A stretch of DNA of 5,103 bases from Thermococcaceae archaeon (GTDB lineage: Archaea > Methanobacteriota_B > Thermococci > Thermococcales > Thermococcaceae), in assembly GCA_027064745.1 (NCBI GenBank), contig JAMOPD010000420.1, positions 1 through 5,103 of the forward strand, written 5' to 3'. Made by a program: the position numbers and the translations under genes. Numbering within the stretch: position 1 is the stretch's first letter; each line of letters begins with the position of its first letter. This document shows positions 1 to 4,880 of the stretch, in pieces. The notes under the pieces were generated by a model, which saw nothing but the letters and a program-made list of their open reading frames with translations, did no database searches and had not been told where the DNA came from.

Positions 1-363
1 CACGAACTTTCCACCATCGCCGGGAGCTGCTTCAATGTCATAAACATAGGAACCCTCTGGAATCATTGCCAGTGGAAGGGTGTTACCTATCTTGATTGGA
101 GCATTCGGCCCAATAGCTATTTCCTCGCCAACAAGTATGCCCTCTGGTGCAATTATGAGCTTCTCAAAGTTCTCAAACTTAACCCTTGCAACAGGGGCAG
201 TTCTTCCGGGGTCATGGAGTATCTCAACGACCCTGCCAACGAGGGTCTTCTCCTTCGTCAAATTTAAAGGCACGTACTTAACTCTACCCCTATATCTGTG
301 AGATGGAGCTCTAAATGTTGTTGTTCCTTTTCCTCTCCTCTGTTGAATCAAACTCTTACCCAT
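1..363 (-). CDS. rpl2: 50S ribosomal protein uL2 (L2), 5' part, runs off the left edge
   Basis: Translating the minus strand from the ATG at 363-361 gives 121 uninterrupted residues beginning [20 protein letters not shown], a typical archaeal uL2 N-terminus. Further conserved stretches are [12 protein letters not shown] (residues 50-61) and [19 protein letters not shown] (101-119). uL2 is a core 50S protein that binds 23S rRNA near the peptidyl transferase centre and helps join the subunits. Archaeal uL2 is usually about 240 residues, so roughly half is present; the C-terminal part with the universally conserved histidine lies outside the window. The start follows a Shine-Dalgarno site, GAGGTGA, about 6 bases upstream, overlapping the rpl23 stop codon. 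The gene is the fifth in the operon and starts 11 bases after rpl23. The identification is secure; only the missing end is unknown. Confidence 0.96.
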   Translation of the reverse strand, partial: MGKSLIQQRRGKGTTTFRAPSHRYRGRVKYVPLNLTKEKTLVGRVVEILHDPGRTAPVARVKFENFEKLIIAPEGILVGEEIAIGPNAPIKIGNTLPLAMIPEGSYVYDIEAAPGDGGKFV

Positions 364-374
364 TCTCACTCACC

Positions 375-635
375 TCAGAACAATCCTATCCTTGCGGCTA
401 TTTCACTTGCACTATATTCAGGAGCAAGCTTAACATAAGCCTTCTTTTCTCCTCTCATTGTAATTACCACATTGACCTTTGCAACCTTAACGTTGTATAT
501 CTCTTCAACAGCCCTCTTTATGTCACTTTTTGTAGCTCTTCTGTCGACTATGAACGTGAGTTTATTTTCCGTCTCAATGAGTGAAACAGCCTTTTCCGTA
601 ACGACCGGTCTTACAATAACTTTGTACGGATCCAT
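375..635 (-). CDS. rpl23: 50S ribosomal protein uL23 (L23)
   Basis: This 86-residue protein has the usual length of archaeal uL23. It opens with [16 protein letters not shown], containing the family motif V-V-T-E-K-A. It continues with the conserved [20 protein letters not shown] (residues 24-43) and a VKVAKVNVV strand. uL23 binds domain III of 23S rRNA at the exit of the peptide tunnel, where it forms part of the docking site for factors such as the signal recognition particle. The ATG at 635-633 is preceded by a purine-rich GGTGAGGGG site that contains the TGA stop of rpl4, and only 6 bases separate the two genes. It is the fourth gene of the operon, followed closely by rpl2. Nothing is odd in length or motifs. 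Confidence 0.97.
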   Translation of the reverse strand: MDPYKVIVRPVVTEKAVSLIETENKLTFIVDRRATKSDIKRAVEEIYNVKVAKVNVVITMRGEKKAYVKLAPEYSASEIAARIGLF

Positions 636-641
636 TTCCCC

Positions 642-1409
642 TCACCCGTAAATTTCTCTAAGCTTTTCAATCGCACCTTTTGTCCAGATTGTTAATCTGC
701 CGGGATGAGTTCCAGGAGCTAAGAGCTCAACTCCAAGGTTGTCTACCGTGACTACATCAACACCGGGATGGTTCCTAGCTCCCTGAACAATTCCTTCGTT
801 CTTGGCAACGACGATAAGCGGCCCTTTGGCCTTCTTATATTTCCTTCCTCTCATTTTACCTTTCCCTGCTCTTATCTTGCTGTTCTTCTTAGCTCTCTCT
901 ATATCGTCCCAGACGCCGAGCTTCTTGAATATCTCTCTTGTTTGAGCGGTCTTGAAGACTTTTTCAAGTTCATCATCAACTACGAGAGGAACCTGTGGAA
1001 TGTTGTCAACAACGTGCCCCCTTGCCCTCACGAGGTCATAGTTAGCAGTGGCAGCAATGGCACTCATAAGAGCAAGTTTCTTCTCTTTTTTGTTGATATC
1101 CTCCCAGATGATTTTCTCGACCTTCGGCGGATGAGTTCTCCTTCCACCCCTTGCAAATGGAACAAATGCAGCAAACCTTGGTGAGGTCTTTATTCTTTCA
1201 ACCCTAGCCATTCCATGACCCTTTCCAATGTTCTCGGTAACTCTCCTCTTTCCAGCAAGGGGATCCCTTCCCTGCGGCTGAATCCTGTGTGTCCATGATG
1301 CAATGACAGCCCTTCTGATAAGGTCAGGCCTGTAAGGAGTGCTAAACACTTTAGGTAGTTCAATCTCTTCAACTGGCTCGCCTTCGAGTGAAAAAACCCT
1401 AACTTTCAT
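642..1409 (-). CDS. rpl4: 50S ribosomal protein uL4 (archaeal/eukaryal L4/L1e type)
   Basis: The 255-residue product matches the length of archaeal uL4. The N-terminal strand ([19 protein letters not shown]) is followed by [14 protein letters not shown]. Next is the long basic, glycine-rich loop (about residues 40-95, including [20 protein letters not shown] and [11 protein letters not shown]) that reaches into the 50S core and lines the peptide tunnel. A second basic stretch ([20 protein letters not shown], residues 178-197) and the C-terminal [17 protein letters not shown] are also typical. The ATG at 1409-1407 is preceded by GAGGTGA at a 5-base spacing, and this site contains the rpl3 stop codon. 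The gene is co-transcribed between rpl3 and rpl23. Bacterial L4 controls its own operon; whether the archaeal protein does so cannot be seen here. Confidence 0.97.
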   Translation of the reverse strand: MKVRVFSLEGEPVEEIELPKVFSTPYRPDLIRRAVIASWTHRIQPQGRDPLAGKRRVTENIGKGHGMARVERIKTSPRFAAFVPFARGGRRTHPPKVEKIIWEDINKKEKKLALMSAIAATANYDLVRARGHVVDNIPQVPLVVDDELEKVFKTAQTREIFKKLGVWDDIERAKKNSKIRAGKGKMRGRKYKKAKGPLIVVAKNEGIVQGARNHPGVDVVTVDNLGVELLAPGTHPGRLTIWTKGAIEKLREIYG

Positions 1410-1419
1410 CTAACTCACC

Positions 1420-2463
1420 TCACTGCTTTGATTCTCTACTAATGTAAGTGATCTGGACCCTTTTAACAGGTGGTTTCTTTGCTGGTGGTCTTATAGCAGG
1501 TCTAACTCTAATTATCCTCTTTACGGCTCCCGGAACAGTTCCTTGGATTAGGAGGAAGTCGCTCCTTATTATTCCATAATGCGGGAAGCCTCCCTTTGGA
1601 GTAATCTCCACTTCATGTTTCTCATCAAGCTTGAGCTTGCCATTCTCACCTATCGCGATAAGCCTCTTGTTGAACTCTGTTCTGTGGTGGAAGCCCATCT
1701 GACCTGCCTGCGGAACGGTCCACATAACCCTTGTTGGATGCCAGGGACCGAGGTTACCGATGTGCCTGCCCTTTCCTGCTCTCTGAGCCTTATGGAACTG
1801 TATCTTGACACCCCAGCGCTTGACCGGGCCCTGGGTTCCCTTACCCTTGGTGACGGCTATGATGTCGAGGAGCTCGCCCTCGTGGAGAACCTCGCTTGCC
1901 CTGATCTCTTTGCCTATCTTCTCCTTAGCATAGCTGAACTTGGCCTTGACGTCGTCGCTACCGATGGCGTACTCCATAACCTCCGGCTTCTTTTTGAGCT
2001 TGATGATCCTCGGCTGGGTGTGAACGAGAAGCCTGACATCAACTATCTCGCCGCTCTTAACAAGATCCTCAAGCTGACCGAGCTTTTCTTTGAAGGCCTC
2101 CTCACCGTACTCCTTGGGCAGGGTCTTTATCCTTCTCTTCAGGTCTTCACTGAGGTTCGGTGCCCATACCTCTGTAGCTGTTTCAAGACCGAGGTAGCCC
2201 TGCTTGTATGCCCTGATGCCATAGACAAACAATGGGGGAACCTCAATCACTGTAACAGGCATAAATATCTCTTTGCCTTTTGTTAACCCTGGTCTATCGT
2301 CAATCATCAGTATGTGGGTCATTCCTGCTTTATATCCTGCAAAGCCAAGGAGCCTGACTTCACTGTCCTGCGGCCACCTTTTGATCCTCGGGACTACGCT
2401 TTTAGCCCTTTTTCTTGGGGAATACGCCAATGAACCTCTTCTTGGTTTGTGAATCTTTCCCAT
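1420..2463 (-). CDS. rpl3: 50S ribosomal protein uL3 (L3)
   Basis: The 347-residue protein is full length for archaeal uL3. It starts [20 protein letters not shown], the archaeal/eukaryal N-terminus. It carries [11 protein letters not shown] (40-50), [15 protein letters not shown] (206-220) and the central extension from [16 protein letters not shown] (233-248) through [11 protein letters not shown] (257-267), which reaches towards the peptidyl transferase centre. [18 protein letters not shown] (295-312) is also conserved. uL3 is an early assembly protein of the 50S subunit. The ATG lies one base after the methylase stop codon, and its GGAGGG site sits inside the 3' end of that gene, so translation is probably coupled. 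One oddity is base composition: about 1681-2220 is roughly 55% G+C by my hand count, while both sides are near 41-45%. Confidence 0.97.
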   Translation of the reverse strand: MGKIHKPRRGSLAYSPRKRAKSVVPRIKRWPQDSEVRLLGFAGYKAGMTHILMIDDRPGLTKGKEIFMPVTVIEVPPLFVYGIRAYKQGYLGLETATEVWAPNLSEDLKRRIKTLPKEYGEEAFKEKLGQLEDLVKSGEIVDVRLLVHTQPRIIKLKKKPEVMEYAIGSDDVKAKFSYAKEKIGKEIRASEVLHEGELLDIIAVTKGKGTQGPVKRWGVKIQFHKAQRAGKGRHIGNLGPWHPTRVMWTVPQAGQMGFHHRTEFNKRLIAIGENGKLKLDEKHEVEITPKGGFPHYGIIRSDFLLIQGTVPGAVKRIIRVRPAIRPPAKKPPVKRVQITYISRESKQ

Positions 2464-2464
2464 T

Positions 2465-3241
2465 TCAATCCCTCCTTATGAAATTAAACACCGCCAACGT
2501 GGCTAAGACTGCCTCCTCCGTTCTTACAGTTTTTGTCTTTTGATTTGGAATTGTGTTGAGGATTAAATCAAAGGGATAATCCTCATTGTAATCTCTCAAG
2601 GTCTCCAGCACTCCTCTCTTTGGAGACCCAAACACGAAACCTATTTCCCCTTCAAGTTTGGGGAGGTCTATATATCTAACATCCCCACCCTTGCGTGAGG
2701 TCGCGATTGCTAAGTCCAACCTTGCCTTTTTAAGTGTTTTTGCTAAGGATTTCCTTGTGAGATGCACCCTGTACCCCCAGTATTCAGTTGGTTTCGCAGC
2801 TATTACCCTGAGAGGTTTCACTGATACTATTCTGAAGGTTGCACGTCCCTCAATTTCTCCTTCAATCATAGCAAGGTCATCGAAGCCGATATCAGCGTAG
2901 TACCTCCTGCCTTTTCTAAAGGCAAAGCCCTCCCTGAGCTCCCCGATCTTTGGCTTGGACTTGAGTTTGTGATGAGGTGTCCTCAGGGGAGGTATAACAC
3001 CAACATGCTTGAGTTCTGGCATCAGGGGAAAGAGTTCCTTACGGAGATACTGGGGAGTTTCCGCATACTCAAGGATGGTTTTGATGAACCTGCCGTCTCT
3101 GCCCCCCGCCCTGTAAATCCAGATGACTTCAACTCCAAAGATTGCAGCTGCTCTCGCGATTTGCCCAACTTTATATGTTCTGATTTTTGGATCATGTGTC
3201 TCTTCAAGGAGTGAATCTGGAATGAAGATGTGCCATGTCAT
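2465..3241 (-). CDS. Predicted SPOUT-family RNA methyltransferase (COG2106, MTH1-like)
   Basis: The 258-residue product resembles the archaeal protein encoded immediately before rpl3 in many archaea. That family is related to MTH1 of Methanothermobacter and human SPOUT1/C9orf114, and is often annotated as a putative RNA uridine-N3 methyltransferase. The N-terminal half holds [20 protein letters not shown] (3-22) and the start of the Rossmann-like SPOUT core. Residues about 85-150 (from PLRTPHHKL on) fit the OB-fold-like insertion of this family. The C-terminal half has FGSPKRG (204-210) and [20 protein letters not shown] (229-248), which fit the trefoil-knot S-adenosylmethionine site. Its substrate is unproven; the position before four 50S protein genes fits a role in 23S rRNA modification or ribosome assembly, which is inference. 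The ATG at 3241-3239 matches the expected family N-terminus; a GGATGA-like site lies upstream. Confidence 0.9.
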   Translation of the reverse strand: MTWHIFIPDSLLEETHDPKIRTYKVGQIARAAAIFGVEVIWIYRAGGRDGRFIKTILEYAETPQYLRKELFPLMPELKHVGVIPPLRTPHHKLKSKPKIGELREGFAFRKGRRYYADIGFDDLAMIEGEIEGRATFRIVSVKPLRVIAAKPTEYWGYRVHLTRKSLAKTLKKARLDLAIATSRKGGDVRYIDLPKLEGEIGFVFGSPKRGVLETLRDYNEDYPFDLILNTIPNQKTKTVRTEEAVLATLAVFNFIRRD

Positions 3242-3287
3242 TTTGGGTCATCCTTCCGCCTAAAGCTGAGTGGAAGTTAAAGAAGAC

Positions 3288-3304
3288 TATTTAAAAGGCT
3301 TTCG
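3288..3304 (-). promoter_or_regulatory. Probable archaeal promoter (BRE + TATA box) of the methylase-ribosomal operon
   Basis: Reading the minus strand, CGAAAG (3304-3299, BRE-like) is followed by CC and then TTTTAAATA (3296-3288), a good match to an archaeal TATA box. Transcription would be expected to start about 22-27 bases downstream, near 3262-3270. That leaves a leader of roughly 20-30 bases before the ATG at 3241, ending in a GGAAGGATGA ribosome-site-like stretch. It is the best TATA candidate upstream of the operon. The start site is inferred from the usual archaeal spacing. Confidence 0.65.
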
Positions 3305-3354
3305 AACCCTTCCACCTTTCTCTGGGTTGAGAGGTATACAAATTTTTTGCAAAG

Positions 3355-3395
3355 CAAACTTCGCCTTCGCGAAGTTTGATCAAGGTTCGTGATTC
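3355..3395 (-). repeat. Inverted repeat copy B with 10-bp hairpin (partner of 3621-3661)
   Basis: Read on the minus strand from 3395, this begins GAATCACGAACCTTGAT and then forms a perfect 10-bp stem with a 4-base GAAG loop (3378-3355, CAAACTTCGC / GCGAAGTTTG). It matches copy A (3621-3661, plus strand) at 31 of 41 positions and adds two more matching bases (AA) just before GAATCAC. The two copies point away from each other, hairpins outward. Beyond the hairpin a looser match, TGTATACCTCTCAACCC (3340-3324), resembles TGTACTCCCAAACCC next to copy A, so the repeat may extend to about 3324. Confidence 0.8.
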
Positions 3396-3501
3396 TTCCG
3401 TAGAACGGTTCCTTCTATGAGAGTTTGCCTTCTCGAGTTGTAACTTTGGCTGTTGGAATTCTTCACTTTGGGCCATGTTTGAGTGGGTTTTACTTTTTCT
3501 T

Positions 3502-3518
3502 GCGCTCCAGCGGAGCGC
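3502..3518. repeat. Perfect 7-bp palindrome, GCGCTCC-AGC-GGAGCGC
   Basis: The arms GCGCTCC (3502-3508) and GGAGCGC (3512-3518) are exact reverse complements around a 3-base loop. It lies midway between the two 41-base inverted copies, in otherwise A+T-rich DNA. On the plus strand a pyrimidine-rich run precedes it and TTTT follows closely; neither is a clear terminator. It is best read as one unit of the palindrome-rich island. Confidence 0.7.
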
Positions 3519-3620
3519 TTTTGGAGTTAAACCTTCATTTCAGGAGCTTTGGAAGTGAATTCCTATTTAGGAATGCCTCCCTGAGAGCGCAAACATTCCC
3601 CAAGTTGTATTGTTTAAAAA

Positions 3621-3661
3621 GAATCACAAACTTTGATGAAACTTTTCGCAAGAAAAGTTTC
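3621..3661 (+). repeat. Inverted repeat copy A with 10-bp hairpin (partner of 3355-3395)
   Basis: On the plus strand this reads GAATCACAAACTTTGAT and then a perfect 10-bp stem (GAAACTTTTC / GAAAAGTTTC, 3638-3661) with the loop GCAA, which would be a stable GNRA tetraloop in plus-strand RNA. Compared with copy B, three stem pairs differ (outermost G-C versus C-G; T-A versus C-G; T-A versus G-C), each with both partners changed. The other differences are two loop bases and two bases in the leading segment. Pairing is therefore preserved although sequence is not. Confidence 0.82.
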
Positions 3662-3682
3662 CTGTACTCCCAAACCCTCATG

Positions 3683-3707
3683 GTGGGGCTTCGCCCCACA
3701 ACCCCTC
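3683..3707. repeat. G+C-rich hairpin unit 1 with ACAACCCCTC tail
   Basis: GTGGGGC (3683-3689), loop TTC and GCCCCAC (3693-3699) form a perfect 7-bp stem, followed by AACCCCTC. The same design, GGGGC-loop-GCCCC plus a CACAnCC-type pyrimidine tail, recurs at 3724-3748. The two units are therefore likely tandem, diverged direct copies about 40 bases apart. Confidence 0.68.
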
Positions 3708-3723
3708 TTTTCTTAAAACTCCG

Positions 3724-3748
3724 GGGGGCTAACGCCCCCACACCCTCC
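3724..3748. repeat. G+C-rich hairpin unit 2 with CACACCCTCC tail
   Basis: GGGGGC (3724-3729), loop TAAC and GCCCCC (3734-3739) form a perfect 6-bp stem followed by ACACCCTCC. It resembles the unit at 3683-3707 in stem sequence and pyrimidine tail, with a changed loop. The space between the units (CTTTTCTTAAAACTCC) is A+T-rich. Confidence 0.65.
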
Positions 3749-3783
3749 GAACAGCCCTTTGCTCGCACATGGCCTCATCAAAA

Positions 3784-3809
3784 TGTTCTAAAACTGACGT
3801 CATAGAACA
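3784..3809. repeat. TGTTCTA ... TAGAACA inverted repeat with internal TGACGTCA
   Basis: TGTTCTA (3784-3790) and TAGAACA (3803-3809) are exact reverse complements 12 bases apart. The spacer carries the perfect 8-base palindrome TGACGTCA (3795-3802). The two palindromes are not centred on the same point. They could be a protein-binding dyad or another hairpin; position just after the upstream operon gives no further clue. Confidence 0.5.
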
Positions 3810-3824
3810 AAAACGTGTAAAATC

Positions 3825-3844
3825 AACTTGCACCCCCGCAAGTT
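3825..3844 (-). terminator. Hairpin on the stop codon of the 261-residue gene; possible terminator
   Basis: Read on the minus strand, AACTTGC (3844-3838), loop GGGGGT and GCAAGTT (3831-3825) form a perfect 7-bp stem that includes two bases of the gene's TAA stop. It is followed by GATTTTACACGTTTTTG, with runs of four and five T. Archaeal termination depends mainly on T-rich tracts, so this is a plausible end point. The stem also resembles a shortened version of the AAACTT hairpins at 3355-3378 and 3638-3661 and may instead be a third, decayed copy. Confidence 0.45.
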
Positions 3845-4628
3845 AGAGCCCCTCTATCTCCCTCAGCCTCTCGAAGTTTCCACGCTTTATCATCTCGACA
3901 GCGAAGGCATAGAGGCCGAGCTTTTGAAGGTTCTCAGGCGTGAGCTCCTTCTCCAAAAGCTCCTCTATTCTCGCGGAGAGCTTTTCAACTGCCTTTCTTT
4001 TGGCTTCCTCAGTGAAGCCCGCAAATTCAAGACCGTGGATTATTGACAGGACTTCGAGCTTCGCCTGAGAAAGAGCCGTGGAAGTATTAACTTCCTTCAC
4101 AACCGGCGCGGTTGATTTTTGCGGTTCTATCTTCTTCCCGCTGATCTCCGCCAGGAACTGCCTGAACTCTTCCAGTTCCGGCTCTATGTCGATGCCCGCA
4201 TTCCTGAGAACAACGAAGGGGTCGTCTGTGGAATATTTAAGTGCTTTTTCGGCGATTTTTGCCCTATCTTCTGTGAGTTTTGGGAGCTCTGGAAGAAGCT
4301 TATCAACGATCTTAAATGTTTTCTCAAATGCTTGTTCCATCACTTTTGCAGTGTTCTCTTCGTCTGTAGTGAGCCCTTGCTCCTTTGCATGGTGTGCTAT
4401 TGCCTTTGCGAGTTCTCTATAATTTTTCTTTATCGTACTGTAGTCTTCCTTGAGTGTGTAACTTGCGTTTAAAACTTTTTCTACGGGCTTTGCAGCTTCT
4501 GGATTGTGCGTCCCTGTGTGGTATGCCATTGCTATTGTTAGAATTGTGTGTAGGAGCGGGTAATGCGCGATCATTGCGCTATGGATAGGATCTCGTACCT
4601 CATCGACGTATTTTTTTGTAGCCAGCAT
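3843..4628 (-). CDS. Hypothetical protein, helical, 261 residues
   Basis: I do not recognise this protein. It starts at the ATG 4628-4626, 6 bases after the preceding small gene, with a GAGAGTGA stretch upstream that only partly matches a ribosome site. Composition looks genuinely coding: charged, strongly helical, rich in E, K, A and L. Residues about 1-45 (from MLATKKYVDEVRDP to ILTIAMAYHTGTH) include a short hydrophobic part too weak to call a membrane segment. Residues about 65-170 look like amphipathic helices. A polar, proline- and threonine-containing linker lies near 170-185 (KKIEPQKSTAPVV). The C-terminal 75 residues form another helical block ending NFERLREIEGL. It is the last gene of the upstream cluster and probably co-transcribed with the small protein and the DUF234 ATPase. 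A scaffold, structural or virus-derived role is possible but unsupported. Confidence 0.75.
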   Translation of the reverse strand: MLATKKYVDEVRDPIHSAMIAHYPLLHTILTIAMAYHTGTHNPEAAKPVEKVLNASYTLKEDYSTIKKNYRELAKAIAHHAKEQGLTTDEENTAKVMEQAFEKTFKIVDKLLPELPKLTEDRAKIAEKALKYSTDDPFVVLRNAGIDIEPELEEFRQFLAEISGKKIEPQKSTAPVVKEVNTSTALSQAKLEVLSIIHGLEFAGFTEEAKRKAVEKLSARIEELLEKELTPENLQKLGLYAFAVEMIKRGNFERLREIEGL

Positions 4629-4634
4629 CTTCTG

Positions 4635-4868
4635 TCACTCTCGGGCCAATGCCTTCTTGGTGTGCAAGGATTTTTTTACGTGTTCCACATCTTGCTCAGG
4701 AGTCGCTCGTGCCAGTATCTTATAGAGTCCCGTTCCGTGATAGAACACGATATTACTTATCGCCTCTAGCAATTCCTCAGTAATTCCTGGCGGGTATTCG
4801 ATCTTCTTTTTCTTCTCTTTCTTCTTCCCTCCAAAGAGGAACATCCCTGCCAACGGTAGAAGCGACAA
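4635..4868 (-). CDS. Small hypothetical protein, hydrophobic N-terminus and lysine-rich linker
   Basis: I do not recognise this protein. I chose the TTG at 4868-4866 as start (77 residues) because the ribosome site GAGGTG (4880-4875) lies 6 bases before it. The alternative GTG at 4877 (80 residues) overlaps that site, and the ATG at 4844 lacks a good one. The N-terminus, SLLPLAGMFLFGG, is hydrophobic but only about 13 residues, short for a full membrane span; it may be a weak anchor or signal-like segment. It is followed at once by KKKEKKKK, then a soluble part (ITEELLEAISNIVFYHGTGL ... DVEHVKKSLHTKKALARE) that should be helical. It begins 12 bases after the ATPase gene and ends 6 bases before the 261-residue gene, so the three are probably one transcript. 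Confidence is for being a real gene, not for function. Confidence 0.62.
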   Translation of the reverse strand: MSLLPLAGMFLFGGKKKEKKKKIEYPPGITEELLEAISNIVFYHGTGLYKILARATPEQDVEHVKKSLHTKKALARE

Positions 4869-4874
4869 GGACAC

Positions 4875-4880
4875 CACCTC
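4875..4880 (-). promoter_or_regulatory. Shine-Dalgarno site GAGGTG that sets the small gene's start
   Basis: On the minus strand GAGGTG (4880-4875) directly follows the TAA stop of the ATPase gene and lies 6 bases before a TTG codon at 4868. That spacing matches the clear sites of the ribosomal genes in this window, where GAGGTGA is 5-6 bases from ATG. It argues for the TTG start over the GTG at 4877, which falls inside the site itself. Confidence 0.55.

Larger units (their letters stand above)
3305..3842. other. Gene-free intergenic island, rich in short palindromes
   Basis: No reading frame here looks like a real protein. The open frames on both strands are rich in R, K, S, F and P, cross the hairpins, lack convincing ribosome sites and match no family I recognise. 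Instead the stretch carries perfect hairpins at 3355-3378, 3502-3518, 3638-3661, 3683-3699, 3724-3739, 3784-3809 and 3825-3844, plus a weaker one at 3559-3574. It separates the 3' end of one minus-strand operon from the promoter of the next. It may be a palindromic mobile element remnant, a structured RNA or a transcription-stop region. The sequence does not decide between them. Confidence 0.75.

Noticed and set aside
1579..2286. A 235-codon open frame on the plus strand
   Set aside because: It is antisense to the well-supported rpl3 gene, lies in its G+C-rich block where antisense stops are rare, and its translation resembles no family.
3291..3476. Minus-strand 61-codon frame ending at the operon promoter
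   Set aside because: It covers repeat copy B and the TATA region, has biased composition, and no supporting start signal.
3621..3700. Possible C/D box small RNA (TTGATGA near 3633)
   Set aside because: The first base does not fit the RTGATGA C box, and no CTGA D box lies at a suitable distance downstream.
3535..3768. Minus-strand open frame of 77 codons in the intergenic island
   Set aside because: It is composed mostly of the palindromic repeats. Similar phrases occur, as far as I recall, as over-predicted hypothetical proteins in Thermococcus.
3425..3805. Plus-strand open frame of 126 codons in the intergenic island
   Set aside because: It crosses several perfect hairpins, has no ribosome site and gives a repeat-like translation with no recognisable domain.
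3305..3844. CRISPR array
   Set aside because: The repeats are few, diverged, in opposite orientations and irregularly spaced; there are no regular repeat-spacer units.
4119..4472. Plus-strand open frames opposite the 261-residue gene
   Set aside because: Their translations are cysteine- and phenylalanine-rich with no ribosome site; the minus-strand frame has normal, charged, helical coding composition and fits the operon.
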